Assembly: GCF_000423405.1 (NCBI RefSeq)
Contig: NZ_AUHX01000008.1
Coordinates: forward strand, 62,001 to 126,000
Length of the DNA stretch: 64,000 nucleotides
Origin: Mesonia mobilis DSM 19841
GTDB taxonomy: Bacteria > Bacteroidota > Bacteroidia > Flavobacteriales > Flavobacteriaceae
Reading direction: 5' to 3'
Below, piece by piece: positions 35,043 through 43,838 of the stretch (the first letter of the stretch is position 1; each line of letters opens with the position of its first letter). The position numbers were made by a program, and so were the translations under genes. The notes beneath the pieces were generated by a model. That model ran no database searches. It was not told the DNA's origin and saw only the letters and a list, made by a program, of their open reading frames with translations.

Positions 35043-36944
35043 ATGAGTGATGCTATTAAACACGAGTGCGGTATTGCACTAGTTAGGTTATTAAAACCTT
35101 TAGAATTTTATAAAGAAAAGTACGGTACATCTTTTTACGGTCTTAATAAGATGTATTTAATGATGGAAAAGCAACACAACCGCGGGCAAGATGGCGCCGG
35201 TTTAGCCAGCATCAAACTAGATACTTCTCCCGGTGAGCGCTATATTAGTCGTGTACGTTCTAACCAACCGCAACCTATACAAGATATTTTTGCACAAATT
35301 AACGATCGTATTAACGACGAGCTGCAAAAACATCCCGAATATGCAGAAGATGTTGCCGCGCAAAAGAAAAACCTTCCTTATATAGGTGAATTATTTTTAG
35401 GTCACGTTCGCTATGGTACTTTCGGTAAAAATAGTATCGAGAGCGTTCACCCGTTTTTACGCCAAAACAACTGGATGCATCGTAATCTAATTGTTGCCGG
35501 TAACTTTAATATGACCAACGTTTTTAAACTTTTCGATAATTTAGTTGAATTAGGTCAGCACCCAAAAGAAAAAGCCGATACCGTAACCGTAATGGAAAAG
35601 ATCGGACATTTCTTAGATTCTGAAGTGCAAAAAGTATATAAAAAATTAAAGAAAGAGGGTTACAGCAAAAAAGATGCTTCTCCACATATTGCCAATAAAA
35701 TTAATGTTGCTAAAATCCTGAAGAAATCTTCTAAAGATTGGGATGGTGGTTATGCGATGGCAGGTTTAATGGGTCACGGAGATTCTTTTGTATTAAGAGA
35801 TCCTGCAGGAATTAGACCGGTATATTATTATATGGATGATGAAGTTGTGGTTACTGCTTCAGAAAGACCGGTAATTCAAACTGCATTTAACGTAGATTTT
35901 GATGATGTAAAAGAATTAGAACCGGGACACGCTTTAATTACGAAGAAAAGCGGTGAAACTTCTATCAAAAAAATCATAGAGCCATTACCTCGTAAAGCTT
36001 GTTCTTTTGAGCGTATTTATTTTTCGAGAGGAAGCGATGCTGAAATTTACCAAGAGCGTAAAAACTTAGGGCGTTTTATTATGCCTGATGTTTTAAAAGC
36101 CATTGATTACGATACGATCAACTCTGTTTTTTCATTTATACCAAACACTGCTGAAACTTCTTTCTACGGAATGGTTGAAGCCGCTCAAGATGAATTGAAC
36201 AGACAGAAAAATGAAGCGATCTTAAATGAAAAAGATTCGCTTACCGATGAGCGTTTAAAAGAGATCTTATCTCATCGTTTACGTACTGAAAAAATTGCAA
36301 TTAAAGACGCTAAGCTTAGAACCTTTATCACAGAAGATAGTAGCCGTGACGATTTAGTTGCGCACGTTTACGATGTGACTTACGGTGTGGTTAAACCACA
36401 AGATAATTTAGTGATCATCGACGATAGTATTGTTCGTGGTACAACGCTAAAGAAAAGTATTATTAAAATGATGGATCGTTTAGGTCCTAAAAAAATCATT
36501 GTCGTTTCTTCGGCTCCACAAATTCGTTACCCGGATTGCTATGGTATCGATATGGCTCGCTTAGAAGATTTTGTAGCTTTTAAAGCGGCTTTAACGCTAT
36601 TAAAAGAAACCAACCAATACGATCTAATCGAGAAGGTTTACGAGAAATGTAAGCAGCAAGTAGATCTAGAAGATCACGAAGTAAAGAATTTTGTAAAAGA
36701 AGTTTACGAACCATTTACCTACGAGCAAGTTTCTAATAAAATTGCAGAATTACTTTGTGATGAAACGATCGAGGCAGATGTTGAAGTGATCTATCAAAAA
36801 GTAGATAAGCTTCATGAAGCTTGCCCTAAAAATTTAGGTGATTGGTATTTTACCGGAGATTACCCAACCCCGGGAGGAAATCGAGTGGTAAATCGCGCTT
36901 TCATCAATTTCTTTGAAGGCAATAAAGAGAGAGCATATTTGTAA
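35043..36944 (+). CDS. purF: Amidophosphoribosyltransferase, long form
   Basis: First committed step of purine synthesis: PRPP plus glutamine gives phosphoribosylamine. The Ntn glutaminase Cys is Cys9 in KHECGIALV, implying removal of an 8-residue leader as in Bacillus PurF. RGQDGAGLA and HVRYGTFG follow. The PRPP-binding motif VIIDDSIVRGTTL is at 457-469. At 633 residues it is well over 100 longer than the E. coli enzyme, with an insertion in the middle (about 370-430) and an extended C-terminus. This long form may be a Bacteroidota variant; a second ordinary PurF elsewhere cannot be excluded. Fourth gene of the purine-related cluster. Confidence 0.88.
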   Translation: MSDAIKHECGIALVRLLKPLEFYKEKYGTSFYGLNKMYLMMEKQHNRGQDGAGLASIKLDTSPGERYISRVRSNQPQPIQDIFAQINDRINDELQKHPEYAEDVAAQKKNLPYIGELFLGHVRYGTFGKNSIESVHPFLRQNNWMHRNLIVAGNFNMTNVFKLFDNLVELGQHPKEKADTVTVMEKIGHFLDSEVQKVYKKLKKEGYSKKDASPHIANKINVAKILKKSSKDWDGGYAMAGLMGHGDSFVLRDPAGIRPVYYYMDDEVVVTASERPVIQTAFNVDFDDVKELEPGHALITKKSGETSIKKIIEPLPRKACSFERIYFSRGSDAEIYQERKNLGRFIMPDVLKAIDYDTINSVFSFIPNTAETSFYGMVEAAQDELNRQKNEAILNEKDSLTDERLKEILSHRLRTEKIAIKDAKLRTFITEDSSRDDLVAHVYDVTYGVVKPQDNLVIIDDSIVRGTTLKKSIIKMMDRLGPKKIIVVSSAPQIRYPDCYGIDMARLEDFVAFKAALTLLKETNQYDLIEKVYEKCKQQVDLEDHEVKNFVKEVYEPFTYEQVSNKIAELLCDETIEADVEVIYQKVDKLHEACPKNLGDWYFTGDYPTPGGNRVVNRAFINFFEGNKERAYL

Positions 36945-37066
36945 TTAATCGTAGATAATTTATAAATACTATAAAAAAACTACATTTATTTTCATAAATA
37001 CATGAAAATATAATATATTTATACTTCCATAACAAAGTAGGTTAAGTTTATGGTAAAATTTGGGGC

Positions 37067-37100
37067 AAAAAAAGGTGGTTTTTCAACCACCTTTTTTATT
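37067..37100. terminator. Bidirectional terminator between purF and superoxide dismutase
   Basis: AAAAAAGGTGGTT, loop TTTC, AACCACCTTTTTT. The stem is GC-containing with A-run and T-run on opposite sides, so it works for both convergent genes. Confidence 0.9.
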
Positions 37101-37122
37101 ACTCCACTATTTTAAAAATAGC

Positions 37123-37731
37123 TTATTTTCCTTTTGCATATTTAGAAGCAACTTCTTCCCAATCTACTACGTCGAAAAATGCATCGATATATTCCGGACG
37201 CTTATTTTGATATTTTAAGTAATAAGCGTGTTCCCAAACATCTAATCCTAAAATTGGAGTTCCGCCACAGCCAATTCCTGGCATTAATGGGTTATCTTGG
37301 TTAGGAGTAGAGCAAACTTCTACTTTACCACCTTCGTGTACGCAAAGCCAAGCCCATCCAGAACCAAATTGCCCTGCTGCAGCTTTAGAGAACTCTTCTT
37401 TAAAAGCTTCAAAAGATCCAAACTTGTCTTCAATAGCACTTTCTATATCTCCGCTTGGTTTTCCGCCACCGTTTGGCGACATTACTTCCCAAAATAAGTT
37501 GTGATTAAAAAAACCACCTCCATTATTTCTTACTGCCGAGTTAGATTTATCTAGGTTCATTAAAATGTTTTCAATGTTTTTACCTTCTAAATCTGTTCCT
37601 TCTACAGCAGCATTTAATTTTTTAGTATATCCTGCGTGATGCTTACCGTAGTGAATTTCCATAGTTTCTTTATCTATACTAGGTTCTAAAGCATCAAATG
37701 CATATTTTAATTTTGGTTGTTCAAAAGCCAT
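37123..37731 (-). CDS. Superoxide dismutase, Mn/Fe family
   Basis: Converts superoxide to oxygen and hydrogen peroxide. 202 residues. Metal ligands: His27, His77, Asp164 and His168 (in [20 protein letters not shown]). Gly72-Gly73 and Gln145 (in PNQDNPL) are the residues expected of manganese-type enzymes, since the outer-sphere Gln comes from the C-terminal domain; metal use still needs testing. No signal peptide, so cytosolic. A possible -7 box TAATTTTG reads on the minus strand at 37778-37771. Confidence 0.95.
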   Translation of the reverse strand: MAFEQPKLKYAFDALEPSIDKETMEIHYGKHHAGYTKKLNAAVEGTDLEGKNIENILMNLDKSNSAVRNNGGGFFNHNLFWEVMSPNGGGKPSGDIESAIEDKFGSFEAFKEEFSKAAAGQFGSGWAWLCVHEGGKVEVCSTPNQDNPLMPGIGCGGTPILGLDVWEHAYYLKYQNKRPEYIDAFFDVVDWEEVASKYAKGK

Positions 37732-37903
37732 AATTGTTATTTTTTAGTTGTTAATAATCAAATTCGCTATCAAAATTAATTATTAAACTATTCAATAGAA
37801 ATAAAAATATGTTATAAAATACTTAAACCTTTTGTTTTTCATAGAAACGCATTATACCTTATCGTTTTTGCTTATATTACTTCTTCTAAAATAACCGCAT
37901 ATT

Positions 37904-40900
37904 TTGAATACGACTTCTTCGCCTTTTCAGGTTTATAACGCTTCCGCAGGATCTGGAAAAACTTTTACCATCGTTAAACAATATTTATCGATACTTTTAA
38001 AAGCTAACCGATTAGATTACTATAAAAACATTTTAGCCATTACGTTTACAAACAAAGCGGTGGGCGAAATGAAAAGCAGGATCGTGAAGAGTTTAAAAGA
38101 TTTTGCTGAAGAAGAAACACCCACAAAATCTTTAGCACTTTTTGCTGAAGTACAAAAAGAAACCGGACTTTCTAAAGAAGAAATTAAAAAGAAATCCCAT
38201 CTCATTTTACGAAGTATTTTGCACAATTATGCGGCTTTTGATGTATCGACCATAGATGGTTTTACACATCGCGTACTAAGAACATTTGCCAAAGATCTAG
38301 GTTTGCCCATCAATTTTGAAGTCGAATTAAATACGGTCGATATTCTCACTGAAGCCGTTGACAAACTAATCTCAAAAGCCGGAAGCGATAAAAGACTTAC
38401 CAAAGTATTAATCGATTTTGCAATCTCGAAAGCCGATGACGATAAAAGTTGGGATATCACAAAAGATCTTTATGAAATTGCGCTGTTGTTGGTGAATGAA
38501 AATCATATTCTACCTTTAAAAGAATTAGAACAGAAAGAGCTGGAAGATTTTCAGAAGTTTGATGAAGAATTACGCGCTTACCTTAAAATTTCTGAAGATA
38601 AGCTCAAGCAAAATGCTGCATCATTTTTTAATCTACTTCAGCAAAATGGTTTAGAGGATAAAGATTATAATAGAGGTTCTATACCTTCACATTTTAAGAA
38701 AATTCAAGATTTATCGTATACGGTAAAAACTTCAGATAAAAAAACGAAATGGGAGCAAGAAATCGATTCTGCGCCACATTATGCTAAAAAACAAACCGAC
38801 GAGAAGAAATCGGTGATGGATGCCATTCAGCCGCAAGTGGCCGAGCTTTATTTTTCTTCCGAAGAGCAAATCAACAAAATAGAGTTTTATAAAAGTATTC
38901 TCAAAAAGCTCACTTCACTTTCATTGCTCAATCTTATTCATAAAGAGGTTGAAGCGATCAAGACCGAAAAAAATCTGTTGCTCATTTCTGAATTTAACAG
39001 AAAGATTAGCGAAAGCATAAAAGAACAACCGGCGCCATTTATTTATGAACGTTTGGGCGAACGCTATCAAGAGTTTTTTATCGACGAATTTCAAGACACT
39101 TCTTCGTTACAATGGAACAATTTAATTCCGCTCATTGAAAATAACCTATCTACGCAAGATGAAACCGGCAAACAAAAAGGAAATCTGTTTTTAGTAGGCG
39201 ATGCCAAACAATCGATCTATCGTTGGCGCGGTGGCGAGGCCGAACAGTTTATTAACTTGAGTGAAAATGCGAATCCGTTTAGTGCAGAAAAACAAACCAT
39301 CACTTTGCCTAAAAACTTCCGCAGTCAACCGGAGATTGTCAACTTCAACAATAATTTTTTTAAGTTTTGTGCCGAGCGACTAAGCTGGGAGCAATACAGA
39401 ACTTTGTTTGAAAGCGCGCATCAAGAACCGCATCATCAAAACGGCGGTTATGTAAACATCAGTTTTTTAGAAGCTACGAATGCTGAAGAAAAAAATGAGG
39501 CTTACCCGAAAAAAGTGCTTGCAACCATTAACGAGCTGACCCAAAAAGGCTATGCAAAAAGAGACATTTGTATTTTAGTTCGGAAGAAAAATCACGGTTA
39601 TCAAGTCGCTAATTTTCTAAATGAAAATGGCATCCCGATTATTTCTACCGAAACTTTATTGGTTAAAAATTCTGAAGAAGTACGATTTTTGGTAGCGATT
39701 TTACAATTTTCTTTGAACCCAAGCGATAAGAACTTAAAGTTTGAAATTTTAGATTATTTATTTCAATCTAAAAAAGAAAGTGATGATTATTTCCATACAA
39801 TTTACGATCGTCTTCAAAAAGATCATCAAGAATTTTTTGAGTCGTTAACTGAGTTTGACTATTTTTTTAACCTTAACGTTTTACAGCGATCTACATTATA
39901 TGAAAGTGTTGAATATATAATTCGAAGTTTTCATTTAGAGCAAAAAGCAGATGCGTATTTACAGTTTTTCTTAGATTTTGTGTACGAATTTGCTCAGAAA
40001 AATATCGGCAACATCGCCGGTTTTATTGACCATTGGGAACTTAACAAAGACAAGTTAAGCGTGATTGCTCCAGAAGGTGAAGATGCCGTGCAAATTATGA
40101 CGATTCATACTTCGAAAGGATTAGAATTTCCTATCGTGATTTACCCTTACGCTAACGAATCTCTAGAAGACACTAGGTTTGATGATATTTGGGTTCCGCT
40201 ATTAGAAGCGCCGAATCAAATCCCATACGCGTATTTAAGTGCGAACAAAAAAATGAACGATTTTGGCGAAGTGCCTTCTGCGCTTTACCAAAAACTGCTG
40301 ATCGAAAATGAATTTGACGCGCTCAATATTCTTTACGTCGCATTAACCCGACCAGAACAGCAACTCTATATTATTTCTGAAGTTGATCCTAAAAAACCGG
40401 AAGAAGTAAAAAATGATTATCCGGGATTATTAAAAGGTTATTTACAATCCTTACAACTTTGGAACGAAAATCAATTGGAATATAGTTTTGGCGATCTACC
40501 GGAAAATTCAACAAAAACAGAAGAGATTTCTTTACAACCAATGCCATTTATTTCTTCGCCACCTTCGAATCACGATATTACTTTAGTCACCAAATCTGGT
40601 TTATTATGGGATTCTGAACAACAAGAAGCCATCGATAAGGGAAATCTTATTCATAATTTATTAATGAATATTTATACTGAAAAAGATATTGCTCCAGCCT
40701 TAAAAAAATCGATCAAAGCCGGAGAAATGAATGCTGAAGATACCGAAGAATATAAAATGAAGGTAGAAGAATTCATTCAACACCCAGATTTACAAACATA
40801 CTTTACCAATGAATATCAAATCTATAATGAAAAAGAATTAATTACCGAAAATGGTTTTAAACGTATTGACCGTCTTTGCTTAAAAAATAATGAAGCCGTC

Positions 40901-41047
40901 ATCATCGACTATAAAACCGGAGATGAAAAAGCGATTTACACCAACCAATTAAACGAATACGCAAACTATGTTACTGAAATAGGATATCAAGTAAAACAAA
41001 AAATAATAGTTTACCTGTATCCTTCAGTTACGGTTAAGATTCTATAA
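37904..41047 (+). CDS. AddA/RecB-like UvrD-type helicase with C-terminal nuclease motif
   Basis: 1047-residue superfamily 1A helicase for double-strand-break processing. Walker A is AGSGKTF (15-21) in the Q-motif context FQVYNASAGSGKT; Walker B is FIDEFQDTSS; later motifs include DAKQSIYRWRGGE and TIHTSKGLEFPIVIYPYA. A C-terminal PD-(D/E)xK nuclease motif is kept: Asp989 and Asp1002-Tyr-Lys1004 (IIDYKTGD). Start codon is TTG at 37904; no better start exists because the Q-motif is only eight residues in. An AddB-like partner is at 43839. Between the two lie kbl and an OmpA gene, so the pair is split. Confidence 0.92.
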   Translation: MNTTSSPFQVYNASAGSGKTFTIVKQYLSILLKANRLDYYKNILAITFTNKAVGEMKSRIVKSLKDFAEEETPTKSLALFAEVQKETGLSKEEIKKKSHLILRSILHNYAAFDVSTIDGFTHRVLRTFAKDLGLPINFEVELNTVDILTEAVDKLISKAGSDKRLTKVLIDFAISKADDDKSWDITKDLYEIALLLVNENHILPLKELEQKELEDFQKFDEELRAYLKISEDKLKQNAASFFNLLQQNGLEDKDYNRGSIPSHFKKIQDLSYTVKTSDKKTKWEQEIDSAPHYAKKQTDEKKSVMDAIQPQVAELYFSSEEQINKIEFYKSILKKLTSLSLLNLIHKEVEAIKTEKNLLLISEFNRKISESIKEQPAPFIYERLGERYQEFFIDEFQDTSSLQWNNLIPLIENNLSTQDETGKQKGNLFLVGDAKQSIYRWRGGEAEQFINLSENANPFSAEKQTITLPKNFRSQPEIVNFNNNFFKFCAERLSWEQYRTLFESAHQEPHHQNGGYVNISFLEATNAEEKNEAYPKKVLATINELTQKGYAKRDICILVRKKNHGYQVANFLNENGIPIISTETLLVKNSEEVRFLVAILQFSLNPSDKNLKFEILDYLFQSKKESDDYFHTIYDRLQKDHQEFFESLTEFDYFFNLNVLQRSTLYESVEYIIRSFHLEQKADAYLQFFLDFVYEFAQKNIGNIAGFIDHWELNKDKLSVIAPEGEDAVQIMTIHTSKGLEFPIVIYPYANESLEDTRFDDIWVPLLEAPNQIPYAYLSANKKMNDFGEVPSALYQKLLIENEFDALNILYVALTRPEQQLYIISEVDPKKPEEVKNDYPGLLKGYLQSLQLWNENQLEYSFGDLPENSTKTEEISLQPMPFISSPPSNHDITLVTKSGLLWDSEQQEAIDKGNLIHNLLMNIYTEKDIAPALKKSIKAGEMNAEDTEEYKMKVEEFIQHPDLQTYFTNEYQIYNEKELITENGFKRIDRLCLKNNEAVIIDYKTGDEKAIYTNQLNEYANYVTEIGYQVKQKIIVYLYPSVTVKIL

Positions 41048-41076
41048 TTTTGCTAAAAATTGAAAAAAAATAAGAT

Positions 41077-42276
41077 ATGTATAGTCCAGATTTAAAAAAA
41101 TACCTTCAAAATGAGATTTCCGAAATTCAAGACAGCGGACTTTTCAAAAAAGAACGAATTATTACTACTCCGCAAGATGCGGTCATCAAGATTAGTACCG
41201 GGCAAGAAGTTATTAACTTTTGTGCCAATAATTACCTAGGACTTTCTAATCATCCCGATGTTGTAAAAGCCGCAAAAGACACTTTAGATTCTCATGGTTT
41301 TGGGATGTCTAGCGTAAGATTTATTTGTGGTACGCAAGACATTCATAAAGAACTAGAGCAAAAAATCGCGTCTTTCTACGGAACTGAAGATACCATTTTA
41401 TACGCCGCAGCATTTGATGCAAACGGTGGAGTTTTTGAGCCATTATTAACGAAGGAAGATGCGATTATTTCAGACTCGTTAAATCACGCTTCGATTATTG
41501 ATGGAGTTCGTCTTTGTAAAGCTGCAAGATATCGTTATGAGAATAACAATATGGAAGATTTAGAAAAGCAGCTTATTGCAGCCAACGAAAATGGAGCTCG
41601 TTTCAAAATTATCGTTACTGACGGAGTTTTCTCGATGGATGGTTTATTGGCTCCCTTAGATCAAATCTGTGATTTAGCAGATAAATATGACGCAATGGTC
41701 ATGATCGATGAATGTCACGCTGCCGGATTTATTGGTGAAACAGGAAGAGGAACTTTAGAAGAAAAAGGCGTTTTAGACCGAATCGACATTATTACAGGAA
41801 CTTTAGGAAAAGCGCTTGGTGGCGCAATGGGAGGTTACACCACGGCTAAAAAAGAAATTATCGAGATCTTAAGACAACGTTCTCGACCTTATTTATTTTC
41901 AAACTCATTGGCGCCTGCAATTGTTGGAGCATCTATCAAAGTGTTTGATATGCTTGAGAACGACACCAAACTAAGAGATAAATTAGAGTGGAATACCAAT
42001 TACTTTAAAAAAGCGATGAAAGAAGCCGGTTTTGATATCGTTGATGGAGATTCTGCGATTGTTCCCGTGATGCTTTATGATGCTAAATTATCACAAAAAA
42101 TGGCCGATAAGCTTTTAGAAGAAGGAATTTATGTAATTGGTTTTTTCTATCCCGTTGTTCCTAAAGAAAAAGCAAGAATTCGAGTACAGCTTTCTGCGGC
42201 ACACGACCAAGAACATTTAGATAAAGCTATTCAAGCATTTATCAAAATCGGAAAAGAATTAAACGTAATTGAATAG
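41077..42276 (+). CDS. kbl: Glycine C-acetyltransferase (2-amino-3-ketobutyrate CoA ligase)
   Basis: PLP enzyme of the alpha-oxoamine synthase family: cleaves 2-amino-3-ketobutyrate with CoA into glycine and acetyl-CoA (threonine breakdown). 399 residues, the same size as E. coli Kbl. The PLP lysine is Lys245 ([15 protein letters not shown]); other cofactor residues are His137 ([10 protein letters not shown]), Asp211 and His214 (IDECHAAGF). The N-terminal half is also typical. No threonine dehydrogenase gene is adjacent. It starts 29 bp after the AddA-like gene. Confidence 0.95.
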   Translation: MYSPDLKKYLQNEISEIQDSGLFKKERIITTPQDAVIKISTGQEVINFCANNYLGLSNHPDVVKAAKDTLDSHGFGMSSVRFICGTQDIHKELEQKIASFYGTEDTILYAAAFDANGGVFEPLLTKEDAIISDSLNHASIIDGVRLCKAARYRYENNNMEDLEKQLIAANENGARFKIIVTDGVFSMDGLLAPLDQICDLADKYDAMVMIDECHAAGFIGETGRGTLEEKGVLDRIDIITGTLGKALGGAMGGYTTAKKEIIEILRQRSRPYLFSNSLAPAIVGASIKVFDMLENDTKLRDKLEWNTNYFKKAMKEAGFDIVDGDSAIVPVMLYDAKLSQKMADKLLEEGIYVIGFFYPVVPKEKARIRVQLSAAHDQEHLDKAIQAFIKIGKELNVIE

Positions 42277-42328
42277 TATAATGTAGTTATTTCTTAATTA
42301 TGTTAAGAAAATTTTATTACTATTATTT

Positions 42329-42358
42329 TTGGGAATACCCTATAAGCACTTACTTTTG
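42329..42358 (+). promoter_or_regulatory. Promoter of the OmpA/TSP3 gene
   Basis: TTG (42329-42331), 19-bp spacer, TACTTTTG (42351-42358). This is a full match to the Bacteroidota -33/-7 consensus, 34 bp before the ATG, and fits a strongly expressed outer-membrane protein gene. Confidence 0.7.
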
Positions 42359-42392
42359 CTTACATTAACATTTAAAATTAAACACTTTTAAT

Positions 42393-43769
42393 ATGAAACA
42401 TCTTAGCAGATTTTTATTAGTAGCCATGGTTGTTTTGGGTTGCACAAACATGCAAGCTCAATCAGAAGATAACCCTTGGGCAATTGGAATTGGCGTAAAC
42501 GCTATCGATTTTTATCCTGTTGGTGAAGATATGCCACAAGGAGATATGTTTAACGAATATTTTAATGTGGAAGATCATTGGAATATCATTCCGTCTGTAT
42601 CTAAACTAACAGTTGGAAGATATATTGGTGCAGGATTTTCTGCTGAATTAGCCGGATCATTAAACCGAATCGATAAATTTGGTGACGCTTCAACAGACGA
42701 TTTAACTTATTATGGAATTGACGGGGGCGTTAATTATAGCTTCAAAGAATTAATTAACCCTGAAGGTTGGTTTGATCCTTATTTATCTCTTGGCGGTGGT
42801 TACACTTGGGTTGACGAAGAAGGTTTTGGTACAGCTAATGGAGGTTTAGGTTTCAACTTTTGGTTAACTGACAATATTGCTTTTAATGTTGAATCTAAAT
42901 ATAAGCATGCATTTGATAACGAACTTAATAAACATTTTCAACATTCTGCTGGATTCAAGATTGCCTTCGGAGGAACTGATACTGATGGTGACGGAATCTA
43001 TGATGATGAAGACGAATGTCCTGAAACTCCAGGTTTAGAAGAATTTAACGGATGTCCTGATTCTGATGGTGATGGTATCCCAGATAAAGATGATGCTTGT
43101 CCAGAATTAGCTGGTCCTGCTGAATTTAACGGTTGTCCTGATTCTGATGGTGACGGTGTTGCAGATCCTCAAGATGAGTGTCCTAATGTTGCTGGTTTAG
43201 AATCTTTAAACGGTTGTCCAGATGCAGATGGTGATGGTATCAAAGATAGCGAAGACGAGTGTCCTAACGAAGCTGGTCCTGCTGCTAACAATGGATGCCC
43301 TTGGCCAGATAGCGATGGTGACGGAGTATTAGATAAAGATGATCAGTGTCCAGATGTTGCAGGTACTGCTGCGAACAATGGTTGTCCTGAAGTTACTGTT
43401 GAAGTGATCAACGAATTAAACGAGTATTCTAAAACAATCTTATTCGATTTAGGTAAATCTTCAATCAGAAAAGAATCTTACGATGCTTTAGATTCTATCT
43501 CAGAAATTATGAATGAGTACCCACAAACTGTTTTCCATATTGAAGGGCACACAGATAGTCAAGGTAGTGATGCATTCAACTTAAAACTTTCTAAAGAAAG
43601 AGCTGCTTCTGTAAGAAATTACTTAGTAGAAGAAGATGGTATCGATGCAAGTAGAATTACTTCTGAAGGATACGGTGAAAGTCGTCCAATCGCAACAAAT
43701 AAAACTGCTGCAGGAAGACAACAAAACAGACGTGTTGAAGTTTCTCTAGAGAAAAACAGAGAAGAGTAA
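42393..43769 (+). CDS. OmpA-family outer-membrane protein with thrombospondin type 3 repeats
   Basis: 458 residues: signal peptide (about 1-23, with cleavage near AQA|QSED; a VLGC17 lipobox-like site is an alternative). Next an 8-strand-type beta-barrel domain (about 25-190) and five calcium-binding TSP3-type repeats DxDGDGxxDxxDxCP (about 196-330) ending FNGCP or NNGCP. Last an OmpA C-terminal peptidoglycan-binding domain ([33 protein letters not shown]). It probably tethers the outer membrane to the wall, with the repeats as a rigid Ca2+-dependent spacer. It has its own promoter and terminator, independent of the AddA/AddB-like genes on either side. Confidence 0.94.
   Translation: MKHLSRFLLVAMVVLGCTNMQAQSEDNPWAIGIGVNAIDFYPVGEDMPQGDMFNEYFNVEDHWNIIPSVSKLTVGRYIGAGFSAELAGSLNRIDKFGDASTDDLTYYGIDGGVNYSFKELINPEGWFDPYLSLGGGYTWVDEEGFGTANGGLGFNFWLTDNIAFNVESKYKHAFDNELNKHFQHSAGFKIAFGGTDTDGDGIYDDEDECPETPGLEEFNGCPDSDGDGIPDKDDACPELAGPAEFNGCPDSDGDGVADPQDECPNVAGLESLNGCPDADGDGIKDSEDECPNEAGPAANNGCPWPDSDGDGVLDKDDQCPDVAGTAANNGCPEVTVEVINELNEYSKTILFDLGKSSIRKESYDALDSISEIMNEYPQTVFHIEGHTDSQGSDAFNLKLSKERAASVRNYLVEEDGIDASRITSEGYGESRPIATNKTAAGRQQNRRVEVSLEKNREE
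42975..43390 (+). repeat. Tandem TSP3-coding repeats inside the OmpA gene
   Basis: About 80-bp units, each containing GATGGTGAYGG and ending near GGxTGTCC. There are five copies; the fourth to fifth step has a WPDS insertion. DNA similarity between units (for example tgtcctgattctgatggtga at two places) makes this a site prone to copy-number change. Confidence 0.75.
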
Positions 43770-43796
43770 GAAGAAAATAAATTCTTATAAATACTC

Positions 43797-43827
43797 AAAA
43801 CGCCTCAGTTATCTGAGGCGTTTTTTT
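43797..43827 (+). terminator. Terminator of the OmpA gene
   Basis: AACGCCTCAG, loop TTAT, CTGAGGCGTT, then seven T. It lies 28 bp past the stop codon and 12 bp before the AddB-like start, so that gene must depend on read-through or a promoter inside this short gap. Confidence 0.95.
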
Positions 43828-43838
43828 ATTTTTAAAGT

